Below are positions 33,029 through 41,677 of a DNA stretch of 64,000 nt, one piece after another; within the stretch, counting starts at the first letter, position 1; each line of letters starts with the position of its first letter. Below the pieces are notes generated by a model. The model did not search any database, had not been told where the DNA came from, and was given only the letters and a program-made list of their open reading frames with translations. Source of the stretch: Enterobacteriaceae bacterium UBA7338 (GTDB lineage Bacteria; Pseudomonadota; Gammaproteobacteria; Enterobacterales; Enterobacteriaceae); NCBI GenBank assembly GCA_002480085.1, contig DKPJ01000010.1, forward strand, positions 1-64,000. Reading direction: 5' to 3'. The translations under genes were made by a program, and so were the position numbers.

Positions 33029-34384
33029 ATGACAGAGAGCGAGTACAACCCGAGCATACCCGACGCGCTGCCGCCGGGCTTTCGTTTCGATGAGCTAGAG
33101 ATCCAGGACGTTATTCAAACCAGCCATACCGATATCCTCTACCATGCCCTTGACCACGATCTTGAGCGGCCGGTCATCATCCGGGAATATATGCCTCGGG
33201 CGCTGACCCTGCGCGGCGAGGATATGCGCCTGGTGCTGCGCAGCAAACAGGACAGCGCCGCCTTTGCCGCTGGCCTGAATGCCTTTGTTCAGCAGGCCCG
33301 CCAGCTGGCGCGCTTTACCCATCCCAACCTGATGCTGGTCCTGCGCTTCTGGCAGCATAACGATACCGCCTATATCCTGACGCCGCGCTATGACGGCGTC
33401 ACCCTGGCAGAGCTGCATCAGCAGCAGCCGGAGGCAATCAACGATGCCTGGATTTTACAGCGGCTGCCGATGCTGTGTAGCGCCCTCGCCACTCTGCACC
33501 ACGCGGGCGAGCTGCACCGCAACATTTCCCTTAAGAGCATTCAGATTGAGGAGAGCGGACAGCCGCTGCTGCTTGACGTTGGGGTGTCTCACGCCCCGGC
33601 GGGCGATCCGAGTGAGACCAGCAAGCTGCTGCTTCACCCCGGCTTTACGCCCCTTGAGCAGTACGCGGACGCCAGCGAGGATCTTCTCGGACCGTGGACG
33701 GATATTTACGCGCTGGGGGCGGTGCTCTATACGCTGATTACCGGCTCGCCGCCGCCCGCCAGCGTGGCGCGCAGCATTCAGGATGGCTGTACGCCGCTGG
33801 CAGAGGATCCCCCGCCGGGCTACTCCCCTGCGCTGCTGCAGGCGGTCGATCGTGCTCTGGCCCTGAAGCCAGAGGATCGGCCCCAGAGCATCGCGGAGTT
33901 TGCCGCGCTGGCGGGGATCGCGGTGGGTGACACCGGACAGCTTCCGACGGTGAAAAAAACCGGCACGATGCTGGTTCCCGTAGAAGCATCCCCTGCCGCT
34001 GCCTCCTGGTGGCAGCGCGTTAAAACCCCGGCGCAAATTGCGGCGGGCGTGCTGGTGGGGGTTGTCGCCGGGGCGCTGATCTTTGGTGCCCCGCATAGCG
34101 ATACGGAGACGGCGGCAGCGGCCACGCCCGATCAACCCGCCGCGGCCATGGCCAGCACCTCCGCCAGCGGCCCTATCGCCCGGATCTACATTCGCATGAG
34201 CGATGCCGACAGGCTGCAGGTTAACGGCAAACCGCAGGAGATCGCCCCGGCGGCCAGCGGCTTTGCCTATTTGCAGCTGCCCGCAGGCAAGTATGAGTTT
34301 ACCCTGCAGAACGGCAGCCATATCCGCAGCGAATCGCTGACGGTAGCGACGCCCGGCACCTGGCTCATCAATCCCCAGGGTTGA
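33029..34384 (+). CDS. membrane-anchored protein kinase-like protein, probable pseudokinase, with PEGA-like tail
   Basis: 451 residues from ATG 33029; an in-frame TTG at 33008 is less likely. Residues about 20-300 follow the bacterial Ser/Thr kinase fold (VIIREYMPRAL, FTHPNLMLVL, LHRNISLKSI, LLLDVGVSHA, GFTPLEQYA, GPWTDIYALGAVLY). Key positions are changed: the glycine loop is lost, the beta-3 Lys is Arg52, the helix-C Glu is Gln89 and the HRD Asp is Asn165; only the DFG Asp (Asp183) remains. A transmembrane helix lies at about 335-356. The C-terminal 95 residues would be periplasmic and end in a PEGA-like beta domain (LQVNGKP, LPAGKYEFTLQNG). Likely a scaffold or sensor rather than an active kinase. 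Confidence 0.78.
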   Translation: MTESEYNPSIPDALPPGFRFDELEIQDVIQTSHTDILYHALDHDLERPVIIREYMPRALTLRGEDMRLVLRSKQDSAAFAAGLNAFVQQARQLARFTHPNLMLVLRFWQHNDTAYILTPRYDGVTLAELHQQQPEAINDAWILQRLPMLCSALATLHHAGELHRNISLKSIQIEESGQPLLLDVGVSHAPAGDPSETSKLLLHPGFTPLEQYADASEDLLGPWTDIYALGAVLYTLITGSPPPASVARSIQDGCTPLAEDPPPGYSPALLQAVDRALALKPEDRPQSIAEFAALAGIAVGDTGQLPTVKKTGTMLVPVEASPAAASWWQRVKTPAQIAAGVLVGVVAGALIFGAPHSDTETAAAATPDQPAAAMASTSASGPIARIYIRMSDADRLQVNGKPQEIAPAASGFAYLQLPAGKYEFTLQNGSHIRSESLTVATPGTWLINPQG

Positions 34385-34396
34385 GAGGAAGGTTGT

Positions 34397-34421
34397 GCCC
34401 TGCTCACGCGGGGCTTTTTTT
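34397..34421 (+). terminator. rho-independent terminator after the pseudokinase gene
   Basis: GCCCTGC / GCGGGGC (34397-34403 and 34408-34414, one G-T pair) with loop TCAC and seven T. It ends the three-gene locus and marks the right edge of the variable region. Confidence 0.88.
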
Positions 34422-34542
34422 GGCGAAAAATGTTTGTAGGGGCGCAAATTTTTACTTCTGGTACTCCAGGCGGCAGATATTCGTCTACTGTTTTCAAAGG
34501 TTGATTACAGCGGGACGCTGTTCATTGCTAAGGAGATAATAG

Positions 34543-36282
34543 ATGAGAAGAAATTTATCGCGCCGACCCCGGACGCTGTTTTTTGCCATGCAGCTGGCGT
34601 TGGGTGGCGCGTTTCTCGCGTTGACTTCCGCACAGGCGCTGGCTGCCGAGGCTGAGAGCCAGAGTGCGCCCCAGTCTCCGGACATCCTGCTGGGGCCGCT
34701 GTTTGCCGATGTGCAGACCGCTAAGCTCTTTCCCGATCAGAAAACCTTCGCCGATGCCGTACCGAAAAGCGATCCCTACATGATCCTTGCCGACTACCGG
34801 ATGCAGCGTAACCAGTCCGGCTTCGATCTGCGCCACTTTGTCGAGATGAACTTTACCCTGCCGGCTGAGAACGAAAAGTACGTTCCCCCCGCCGGGCAGA
34901 CGCTGCGCCAGCATATTGACGGCCTGTGGACGGTGCTGACCCGCACCACCGATCGCACCAATAAATGGGATTCGCTGCTGCCGCTGCCTGAGCCATACGT
35001 CGTGCCCGGGGGCCGCTTCCGCGAGATCTACTACTGGGATAGCTACTTCACCATGCTCGGCCTGGCCGAAAGCGGCCACTGGGATAAAGTGGAAGATATG
35101 GTGGCGAACTTCGCCCACGAGATCGATGCCTGGGGCCACATCCCTAACGGCAACCGCACCTACTACCTCAGCCGCTCCCAGCCGCCGTTCTTCGCCTTTA
35201 TGGTGGAGCTGCTGGCCAGCCATAAGGGCGATGAGGCCCTGAAAACCTACCGTCCGCAGCTGGAGAAAGAGTACAGCTACTGGATGGAGGGGGCTGATTC
35301 TCTGCAGCCGGGCCAGGCCAACAAGCGTGTGGTGAAGCTGGAGGACGGCTCAATTCTCAACCGCTACTGGGACGATCGCGATACCCCGCGTCCGGAGTCG
35401 TGGCTTGATGACGTGACCACCGCGAAAAACAATCCGGATCGCCCGGCCACCGAGATCTACCGCGACCTGCGCTCTGCCGCCGCCTCGGGCTGGGACTTCA
35501 GCTCGCGCTGGATGGACGATCCTAACCAGCTCGGCAGCATCCGCACCACCAGCATTGTGCCGGTGGATCTCAACGCCCTGATGTTCAAGATGGAGAAGGT
35601 GCTGGCCCGCGCCAGCCAGGCCGCCGGAGACAGCGCCAAATCGAGCCAGTATGACGCGATGGCCACCGCCCGCCAGAAAGGGATGGAGGCCAACCTGTGG
35701 AACGACAAAGAGGGCTGGTATGCGGATTACGATCTGAAGACCAAAAAGGTGCGTAGCCCGCTGACGGCGGCGGCGCTCTTCCCGCTCTACGTTAACGCCG
35801 CGGCGAAGGATCGTGCCGACAAGGTGGCCGCAGCGGCTGAAGCCCATCTGCTTAAGCCTGGAGGCATCGCCACCACCACGGTCAACAGCGGCCAGCAGTG
35901 GGATGCCCCGAACGGCTGGGCGCCGTTGCAGTGGGTCGCCACTACCGGGCTGCAAAACTACGATCAGGATAAGCTGGCGATGGACGTCACCTGGCGCTTC
36001 CTCTCTAACGTACAGCATACCTACGATCGTGAGCAGAAGCTGGTTGAGAAGTACGACGTCAGCAGCACCGGCACCGGCGGCGGCGGCGGTGAATACCCGC
36101 TGCAGGATGGCTTCGGCTGGACTAACGGCGTCACGCTGATGATGCTGGATCAGGTCTGTCCGAAGGCGCAGCCGTGCGACAGCGTACCGAAATCGCAGCC
36201 TGCTGCGGCATCCGCTGCGCCAGCCACCGCGCAACAGCCTGCCCCACAGAGCGCGCCAGACGCGCAAAAAGTGGCCCAGTAA
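34543..36282 (+). CDS. treA: periplasmic trehalase
   Basis: Glycoside hydrolase family 37 enzyme that splits trehalose to glucose in the periplasm, used for growth on trehalose at high osmolarity. 579 residues. The signal peptide ends near residue 34 (ALTSAQALA). Both trehalase signatures are present: PGGRFREIYYWDSY near 162 and QWDAPNGWAPLQW near 450. The C-terminal tail (after about 545) is an Ala/Pro/Gln-rich extension; tails of this type vary between species. It restores synteny with E. coli (treA-ymgE-ycgR-emtA-ldcA). Confidence 0.97.
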   Translation: MRRNLSRRPRTLFFAMQLALGGAFLALTSAQALAAEAESQSAPQSPDILLGPLFADVQTAKLFPDQKTFADAVPKSDPYMILADYRMQRNQSGFDLRHFVEMNFTLPAENEKYVPPAGQTLRQHIDGLWTVLTRTTDRTNKWDSLLPLPEPYVVPGGRFREIYYWDSYFTMLGLAESGHWDKVEDMVANFAHEIDAWGHIPNGNRTYYLSRSQPPFFAFMVELLASHKGDEALKTYRPQLEKEYSYWMEGADSLQPGQANKRVVKLEDGSILNRYWDDRDTPRPESWLDDVTTAKNNPDRPATEIYRDLRSAAASGWDFSSRWMDDPNQLGSIRTTSIVPVDLNALMFKMEKVLARASQAAGDSAKSSQYDAMATARQKGMEANLWNDKEGWYADYDLKTKKVRSPLTAAALFPLYVNAAAKDRADKVAAAAEAHLLKPGGIATTTVNSGQQWDAPNGWAPLQWVATTGLQNYDQDKLAMDVTWRFLSNVQHTYDREQKLVEKYDVSSTGTGGGGGEYPLQDGFGWTNGVTLMMLDQVCPKAQPCDSVPKSQPAAASAAPATAQQPAPQSAPDAQKVAQ

Positions 36283-36293
36283 GCCTCTTCCCC

Positions 36294-36319
36294 ACCCGCT
36301 ACCAATTCTGGTAGCGGGT
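36294..36319 (+). terminator. hairpin terminator after treA
   Basis: ACCCGCTACCA / TGGTAGCGGGT is a perfect 11-bp stem with loop ATTC, 11 bp after the treA stop. The downstream sequence has only a weak T tract, so it may need Rho or act as a 3'-end stabiliser. Confidence 0.7.
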
Positions 36320-36350
36320 CTTGCTCACCCCCGTAAAGAGCTTGTATACG

Positions 36351-36370
36351 CAAATATAAACAATAATAAT
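36351..36370. promoter_or_regulatory. putative Fur-box-like element upstream of the siderophore receptor
   Basis: CAAATATAAACAATAATAAT contains three consecutive NATAAT-like hexamers, about 35-50 bp upstream of the receptor start. This resembles a weak Fur box. The type of gene makes Fur control likely, but the match is poor. Confidence 0.4.
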
Positions 36371-36402
36371 TCGCGTTCCGCTTAAAAGAGTATGGATTGC
36401 GA

Positions 36403-38517
36403 ATGAAAACAACATTAAAACGCTCTGTCTGGTTTTGCGCGTTGGGCATTGCCCTTCCTCATGCCGTTCTGGCTGAAGATACCGTCGTCGTTAATGCTAC
36501 CGCTCCCCAGTCGGCTACCGCGCCAACTCAGGGCTATACGGTGCAGAGCACGCGTGGGGCCACCAAAACCGATGAACCCCTGATCGTTACCGGCCAGTCA
36601 GTATCGGTCGTCACGCGCCAGCAGATGGAAGATCAGGGCGTGATGAACGTCAACCAGGCGTTGAGCTATACCCCTGGGGTCAACTCCAACTTTGGCGGCG
36701 GCGCGACGCGCTTCGATACCGTATCGCTACGCGGCTTCCACGGCGGCGACGTGGATAACATCTTCCTCGACGGTATGCGCCTGATGAGCGACGGCGGAAG
36801 CCACAGCGTATTGCAGATCGACCCGTGGTTTATCGAACGCATCGACGTGGTGAAAGGTCCCTCTTCCGCGCTGTATGGCCAGAGCGTCCCTGGCGGGCTG
36901 GTCAACCTGACCTCGAAGCGCCCGCAGTTTAAGTCCGAGGGTCACTTCCGCCTCTCCGGCGGCACGCAGAACACCAAGGGCGGCGCGTTTGATTACACCG
37001 ATGCCATCAATGATCAGTGGGCGTTTCGTGTGATCGGTATGACCCGCAGCAGCGACACTCAGTATGATAACGCCCGCGAAGAGCGCTATGCCATCTCGCC
37101 ATCGCTGCTCTGGCAACCGGACTCCGATACCAGCCTGCTGCTGCGGGCCTATCTGCAAAAAGATCCCTCTGGCGGCTATCACGGCTCGCTGCCGATGGAC
37201 GGCGCGCGCTTTGCCCATAACGGTAAGAAGCTGGCGAACAGCACCAACGAGGGCGAGAGCGGAGATGGCTATCGCCGCCGGGAGCAGCTCTATAGCGTAG
37301 AGTTCGACCACCAGTTCAATGACGTCTGGTCCGTGCACTCCAGCGGCAGCTATACCCATGCCAACGTCGCCCTCGATCAGGTCTACCAGACCGGCTGGAT
37401 CGATAACTCAGACAATCTTGCCCGGGGCTACAGCGGCTCGCGAGGCTCCCTCGACGCCTGGTCTACCGATAACCGCCTGCAGGCCGATTTTGCCACCGGC
37501 GAGGTGATGCATACCGTGATCCTCGGTGGGGAGTATCACCGCTACCGCAACGATCTCTGGACCGGCGCGGGCAGTGCCGCCCCGCTTGATCCCTTTACCG
37601 GCTATACGCCGCAGCACGGTTACACTGTCACCTATAGCGATGATAACAACCGCCGCTACTATCAGGCGGGTGCCTATCTGCAGGACGAGATGGTGTGGAA
37701 CCGCTGGCATCTGGATCTCTCCGGACGCTACGACCGCATCGTCTCCGAGCAGGCCAGCGACACCTCTGGTACCGACAGCCGCCGCTCTGATGACCATGTC
37801 AGCAGCCGCGCCTCCCTGCTCTACGCCTTTGAAAACGGCCTCTCGCCCTACCTGAGCTACAGCCAGGCGATTACCCCGGCCTCGCTGCCGGGCGCCGATG
37901 GCAAGCTGCTGAAGCCGACCACCGCCGAGCAGTATGAAGCGGGCCTGAAGTTCCAGCCGCCGGGCACGTCGGATATCTACAGCATCGCCATCTATGATCT
38001 GACGCAGAAGGATGTGGCAACCCGCGATATCAACATCGCCACCGCCACCTACCTCCCTGCCGGGAAGGTGCACTCCCAGGGTGTTGAGATTGAAGCGCGC
38101 AACCAGCTCACGCCGCGCCTGAGCACCATTGCTGGCTATACCTGGAATCACCTGCGCTTCGAGGATTCGCTGGACGGTAACGACTCTAATACGCCGCAGC
38201 TGACCCCGGATCAGATGGCCTCTTTGTGGGCGCACTATCAGTTTGATTATGGCTTAAGCGTGGGCGCGGGCGTGCGCTATATCGGCAAGCAGTACGCAGA
38301 TGATGCCAACACGGCGCGTCTGCCGTCGGTCACGCTGTTTGATGCCTCGGTCAGAGCCGATCTCGGCGCATGGTCGCCGCAGCTGAAGGGCGCATTTGTC
38401 CAGGTCAACGCCAGTAACCTCGGCGATCGGGACTATATCTCGGGCTGCTACGGGACAAACAACTGCTACTTTGGCGCGGAGCGCAGCGTTCTCGCTACGG
38501 TGGGATATGATTTTTGA
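36403..38517 (+). CDS. TonB-dependent ferrisiderophore receptor (FhuA/FoxA/FhuE-like)
   Basis: 704 residues from the ATG at 36403. The signal peptide ends near residue 24 (PHAVLA). A TonB-box-like EDTVVVNA follows, then the plug domain (about 45-160: IVTGQSVSVVTRQQMEDQG, VSLRGF, IDVVKGPSSALYGQSVPGG) and a 22-strand barrel. The C-terminus CYGTNNCYFGAERSVLATVG...F is typical of hydroxamate-siderophore receptors. The ligand cannot be assigned. There is no ABC importer beside it; it probably uses Fhu components encoded elsewhere. It is inserted between treA and ymgE relative to E. coli. Confidence 0.9.
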   Translation: MKTTLKRSVWFCALGIALPHAVLAEDTVVVNATAPQSATAPTQGYTVQSTRGATKTDEPLIVTGQSVSVVTRQQMEDQGVMNVNQALSYTPGVNSNFGGGATRFDTVSLRGFHGGDVDNIFLDGMRLMSDGGSHSVLQIDPWFIERIDVVKGPSSALYGQSVPGGLVNLTSKRPQFKSEGHFRLSGGTQNTKGGAFDYTDAINDQWAFRVIGMTRSSDTQYDNAREERYAISPSLLWQPDSDTSLLLRAYLQKDPSGGYHGSLPMDGARFAHNGKKLANSTNEGESGDGYRRREQLYSVEFDHQFNDVWSVHSSGSYTHANVALDQVYQTGWIDNSDNLARGYSGSRGSLDAWSTDNRLQADFATGEVMHTVILGGEYHRYRNDLWTGAGSAAPLDPFTGYTPQHGYTVTYSDDNNRRYYQAGAYLQDEMVWNRWHLDLSGRYDRIVSEQASDTSGTDSRRSDDHVSSRASLLYAFENGLSPYLSYSQAITPASLPGADGKLLKPTTAEQYEAGLKFQPPGTSDIYSIAIYDLTQKDVATRDINIATATYLPAGKVHSQGVEIEARNQLTPRLSTIAGYTWNHLRFEDSLDGNDSNTPQLTPDQMASLWAHYQFDYGLSVGAGVRYIGKQYADDANTARLPSVTLFDASVRADLGAWSPQLKGAFVQVNASNLGDRDYISGCYGTNNCYFGAERSVLATVGYDF

Positions 38518-38535
38518 TGGGTTGAGTTGAGTGAG

Positions 38536-38565
38536 ATGCCAGCCGGCAACGTCGCCGGCTGGCAT
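38536..38565. terminator. bidirectional terminator between the receptor gene and ymgE
   Basis: ATGCCAGCCGGC / GCCGGCTGGCAT is a perfect 12-bp stem with loop AACGTC between the convergent stop codons. Confidence 0.8.
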
Positions 38566-38571
38566 GGAACA

Positions 38572-38826
38572 TTAGTTCCGACGCACCATTCTGTAGATAG
38601 CCAGAACCACGATCGCACCCACTACTGCGACGAGGAAACTTGGTAAATTGAAGCCCGTTACGTCACCGCCAATACCAAACATTGTTGCCAGCCAGCCACC
38701 GACTACTGCACCAACGATACCCAGGATAACGGTGAGGATAAATCCACCCCCGTCGCGGCCCGGCATGATGAACTTAGCGATAATACCGGCAATAAGGCCA
38801 AAAATAATCCACGCAATAATACCCAT
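38572..38826 (-). CDS. ymgE: transglycosylase-associated family small membrane protein YmgE
   Basis: 84 residues from the ATG at 38826, preceded by GGAGA. Nearly the whole protein is three glycine-rich membrane helices (IIAWIIFGLIAGIIAKFIMP, FILTVILGIVGAVVGGWLA, SFLVAVVGAIVVLAIYRM). This matches the GlsB/YeaQ/YmgE family, whose role is unknown despite its name. E. coli members are stress- and biofilm-associated. It sits at the E. coli position beside ycgR, in divergent orientation. Confidence 0.92.
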   Translation of the reverse strand: MGIIAWIIFGLIAGIIAKFIMPGRDGGGFILTVILGIVGAVVGGWLATMFGIGGDVTGFNLPSFLVAVVGAIVVLAIYRMVRRN

Positions 38827-38970
38827 TTTGCGTTGTCTCCTTTTACATGGTTGCTTACTTTGCAGGCCAAAACGCCTGCACCGTGAATTGAGTATAGGCA
38901 ATGGTTCCAAAAAAGGTTAAATGTCACAGACTTATTAATTTTATATCGATAAAAAAATTTACATTACGGC

Positions 38971-38997
38971 TTAAGTTCCCGCCCCGAATGCCGATAA
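38971..38997 (+). promoter_or_regulatory. sigma-28 (FliA) promoter of ycgR
   Basis: TTAAGTTC, an 11-bp spacer and GCCGATAA match the FliA consensus (TAAAGTTT-N11-GCCGATAA): the -10 is perfect and six of eight bases of the -35 agree. It lies 40 bp upstream of ycgR, a known class III flagellar gene. Confidence 0.9.
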
Positions 38998-39036
38998 GAG
39001 AACGAAGGGCTATCAGTCATCAAGGAGCCATCCGGC

Positions 39037-39768
39037 GTGAGCAACTACAGTGAGCAGTTCCTGAAACAATCCCCCCTGGCCGTTTTGGGCGTACTGCGCG
39101 ATCTGCACAAAGAGCAGGTGCCGATCTGTATTACCTGGGGCAGCGGCCAGTTCATCAGCAAGATCCTCGATGCGGATCCCGACAGGCTGGTGGTGGACCT
39201 CGGCAGTCAGGAGTACGAGAATAAAGCGGTGCAGCGTGTCGATAGCGTCACCATCACCGCAGAGACCCGGGGGGCAAAAGTGGAATTTACCGCCTCCGGC
39301 TTGAGCATGGGCGATTTCCAGACGCTGCCAGCGTTTGTCACGCCGCTACCTACCTCCCTGTGGTTTATTCAGCGCCGGGAATATTTTCGCATCAGCGCCC
39401 CGCTGCATCCGGCCTACTTTGGTAAGGCCACGCTGCCGGACAAGAGTCCCATGCGCTTTCGCCTGTTTGATCTGTCGCTGGGCGGCATGGGGGCATTGCT
39501 GGAAGGCGCCACCCCGGAGAGCGTTAAAGAGGGGCAGCGTTTCTCACAGATTGAGCTGGATATGGGCGGCTGGGGGCAGTTCTACTTTGATGCCCAGCTG
39601 ATCTCCATCAGCGAGCGCAAGGTGGTGGACGGCAAAAACGACACCGTTACCACCCCGCGCCTGAGCTTCCGTTTCCTCAATATCAACCCGGCGGTGGAAC
39701 GCGAACTCCAGCGGATCATCTTCTCGCTGGAGCGTGAGGCGCGTGAGCGGGCCAGCAGGGTACGCTAA
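39037..39768 (+). CDS. ycgR: flagellar brake protein YcgR (c-di-GMP receptor)
   Basis: On binding cyclic di-GMP, YcgR interacts with the flagellar motor and slows swimming. 243 residues with a GTG start, as suited by E. coli alignment. An N-terminal YcgR domain (about 10-110) is followed by PilZ (about 112-230). The c-di-GMP motifs are intact: RREYFR (RxxxR) and DLSLGGMG (DxSxxG). A perfect-type sigma-28 promoter lies upstream, placing it in the flagellar class III regulon. Confidence 0.96.
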   Translation: MSNYSEQFLKQSPLAVLGVLRDLHKEQVPICITWGSGQFISKILDADPDRLVVDLGSQEYENKAVQRVDSVTITAETRGAKVEFTASGLSMGDFQTLPAFVTPLPTSLWFIQRREYFRISAPLHPAYFGKATLPDKSPMRFRLFDLSLGGMGALLEGATPESVKEGQRFSQIELDMGGWGQFYFDAQLISISERKVVDGKNDTVTTPRLSFRFLNINPAVERELQRIIFSLEREARERASRVR

Positions 39769-39793
39769 CCCGCCTGCCTTGACTGACGGTGAG

Positions 39794-39807
39794 CACAGTG
39801 CACTGTG
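39794..39807. repeat. 14-bp perfect palindrome after ycgR
   Basis: CACAGTGCACTGTG is a perfect dyad 25 bp after the ycgR stop, touching the first REP unit. It could be part of a 3'-end structure. Confidence 0.6.
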
Positions 39808-39890
39808 TAGGCCCGGTAAGCGTGAGCGCCACCGGGCGTTACTCTGCTGGCGCTTTAATGCCTGGCGGCACTAAGTTTGCCCGGCCTACA
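39805..39890. repeat. pair of REP units between ycgR and emtA
   Basis: Two convergent REP-like units, about 39805-39838 (GTGTAGGCCCGGTAAGCGTG, then AGCGCCACCGGGC) and 39858-39890 (TAATGCCTGGCGGCACTAAG, then TTTGCCCGGCCTACA), fill the gap. The second runs a few bases into the emtA 3' end. Confidence 0.85.
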
Positions 39891-40497
39891 TCGCATCCAT
39901 CGCTTTCTGCACCTTCCAGATATAGCGAGGCGCCTGCGGCGCAGGATGGTTTTCGGCAACGTGCTCGACAAACTCATCCGCGTCCAGGTCGTTGATCTCG
40001 CTTATCGCCTTCTTACGATCCGATGAGAAGGTGCGCAGCAGCGCCCCGGCGCCGTTGACGTAGGAGACCACCAGCGCATACTGCATCACCTCTGGATCCT
40101 TGATACCGGCGAGTACGCCATGTTCAAGAATGCTCAGATAGGCTGTCCCCATCGAGATATTGCGCTCGGGATTTTTCAGCTCGCTGGTGGAGGGCTGTCC
40201 GCTCCAGCCCATATGGCGGTAAACCTCTCTCCCGGCGGTAGAGGCTTTGAGCTGCATCAGCCCCACGGCGTTGGATTTACTCACCAGCGTCGGGTTTCCG
40301 CCCGACTCAACGGCGATGATGGCCGTTATCAGTCGCGGGCTGACGCCCCACGCTGCACCCGCTTTCTCGCTGATCGGCATCCACTGCATGGCCCGTTTGA
40401 CCGGGACCTCCGGGTTCCACGGCGGGTTTTTATAATCCTGTTTTGAACTACACCCTGCCAGCAGCACCGCCAATAACGCAAACCATCTCAATTTCAC
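39886..40497 (-). CDS. emtA: membrane-bound endo-type lytic transglycosylase
   Basis: Outer-membrane lipoprotein that cuts murein glycan strands internally with formation of 1,6-anhydro-MurNAc. 203 residues. The lipobox is LLAGC (Cys16) followed by SS. The SLT domain shows catalytic Glu64 in IAVESGGNP, then AVGLMQLKASTAGRE and SYVNGAGAL. It is divergent from ldcA, which recycles the murein peptides, as in E. coli. Confidence 0.96.
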   Translation of the reverse strand: MKLRWFALLAVLLAGCSSKQDYKNPPWNPEVPVKRAMQWMPISEKAGAAWGVSPRLITAIIAVESGGNPTLVSKSNAVGLMQLKASTAGREVYRHMGWSGQPSTSELKNPERNISMGTAYLSILEHGVLAGIKDPEVMQYALVVSYVNGAGALLRTFSSDRKKAISEINDLDADEFVEHVAENHPAPQAPRYIWKVQKAMDAM

Positions 40498-40620
40498 ACC
40501 AACAATCCTTTTACCGGGAGTTTAGATGACAATAGTAAACCTAAGCGGCATGATAACCGTTTCATCTACTATTTCACCTACTCATCGATATTTCACTTAC
40601 AATGTCAGCAAGGATTTGCC

Positions 40621-41535
40621 ATGTCCAGGATTCATCTGATCGCCCCCTCCGGCTACTGCATCAATCAGCCCGCCGCCGTCAGGGGCGTGCAACGCCTTGA
40701 GGCTGCAGGCCATCGCGTAGAGAATCAGCAGGTCATTACCCGTCGCGACCAGCGCTTTGCTGGCTGCGACGCCGAACGTCTGGCGGATCTTAACGACCTG
40801 GCTGCGCTGAAAGGGGCAGACATCATTGTGATGCCGGTACGCGGCGGCTACGGAGCCAGCCGCCTGCTGGGTGAGATCGACTGGCAGGGGCTGGCCGACC
40901 GCCAGCGTCACGATCCGCTACTCATCTGCGGCCACAGCGACTTCACCGCCGTGCAGCTTGGCCTGCTGGCAACGGATAACGTCATCACCTTCAGCGGGCC
41001 GATGCTGGCGGGTAACTTTGGCGCCGAGGCGCTGGATGACTTTACAATGGAGCACTTCTGGCGCGCGCTGCGCAATGAGACTTTCACCGTAACCTGGGAG
41101 GGTGCGGGTCCGGCGTGCGACGTTGAAGGAACGCTGTGGGGCGGCAATCTGGCGATGCTGGTCTCGCTCATTGGCACGCCGTGGCTGCCTGCGATTGAAA
41201 ACGGCATTCTGGTGGTTGAGGATATTAACGAGCACCCCTTCCGCGTTGAGCGCATGCTGCTGCAGCTGCACCATGCGGGCATTCTGGCGCGGCAGAAGGC
41301 GCTGATCCTGGGCAGCTTCAGCCGCAGCGATCCTAACGATTACGATGCCGGATTTACGCTTGAATCGATGATGGACTCCCTGCGAGCGCGTCTGCCGATT
41401 CCCGTGGTAAGCGGCCTGCCGTTTGGCCACGAACCGCAAACGGTGACCCTGCCGCTAGGTGCCCAGGCACGTCTGCAGCATCAGGATTTTCATACGCAGC
41501 TTACCCTTAGCGGCCATCCCATTTTAAGTAAATAA
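40621..41535 (+). CDS. ldcA: muramoyltetrapeptide (L,D-) carboxypeptidase
   Basis: Cytosolic serine peptidase of the S66 family. It removes the terminal D-Ala from recycled murein tetrapeptides. 304 residues. The nucleophile Ser is in LICGHSDFTAVQLG (about residue 106); the Glu and His of the catalytic triad lie in LVVEDINEHPFRVERM and DxxPFGHEPQTVTLPLG-like segments (about 200 and 270). Collinear with E. coli LdcA. Loss of this enzyme is lethal in stationary phase in E. coli. Confidence 0.96.
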   Translation: MSRIHLIAPSGYCINQPAAVRGVQRLEAAGHRVENQQVITRRDQRFAGCDAERLADLNDLAALKGADIIVMPVRGGYGASRLLGEIDWQGLADRQRHDPLLICGHSDFTAVQLGLLATDNVITFSGPMLAGNFGAEALDDFTMEHFWRALRNETFTVTWEGAGPACDVEGTLWGGNLAMLVSLIGTPWLPAIENGILVVEDINEHPFRVERMLLQLHHAGILARQKALILGSFSRSDPNDYDAGFTLESMMDSLRARLPIPVVSGLPFGHEPQTVTLPLGAQARLQHQDFHTQLTLSGHPILSK

Positions 41536-41677
41536 AAATATCGTTTTTAGCCTCTATTAAAACGCTGTTCACGGCGTGAATATGGTAAGGTTTTAGAGGG
41601 TCGTGCCGCGCCATCTCTGGCGTGAGCGTCCACGGCCCCGTTTGGGTGGTAATTGTATGTAGAGGAGAAAAACGACA

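Noticed and set aside
31496..34384. Type VI secretion accessory locus (PpkA/TagE-like)
   Set aside because: A kinase-like gene with an envelope lipoprotein suggested it, but no Tss core gene, Hcp, VgrG or forkhead-associated protein is present, and the kinase is degenerate.
13343..34384. Genomic island or prophage
   Set aside because: The region is variable relative to E. coli, but no integrase, tRNA attachment site, direct repeat, transposase or phage gene was seen, and base composition is mostly similar to the flanks.
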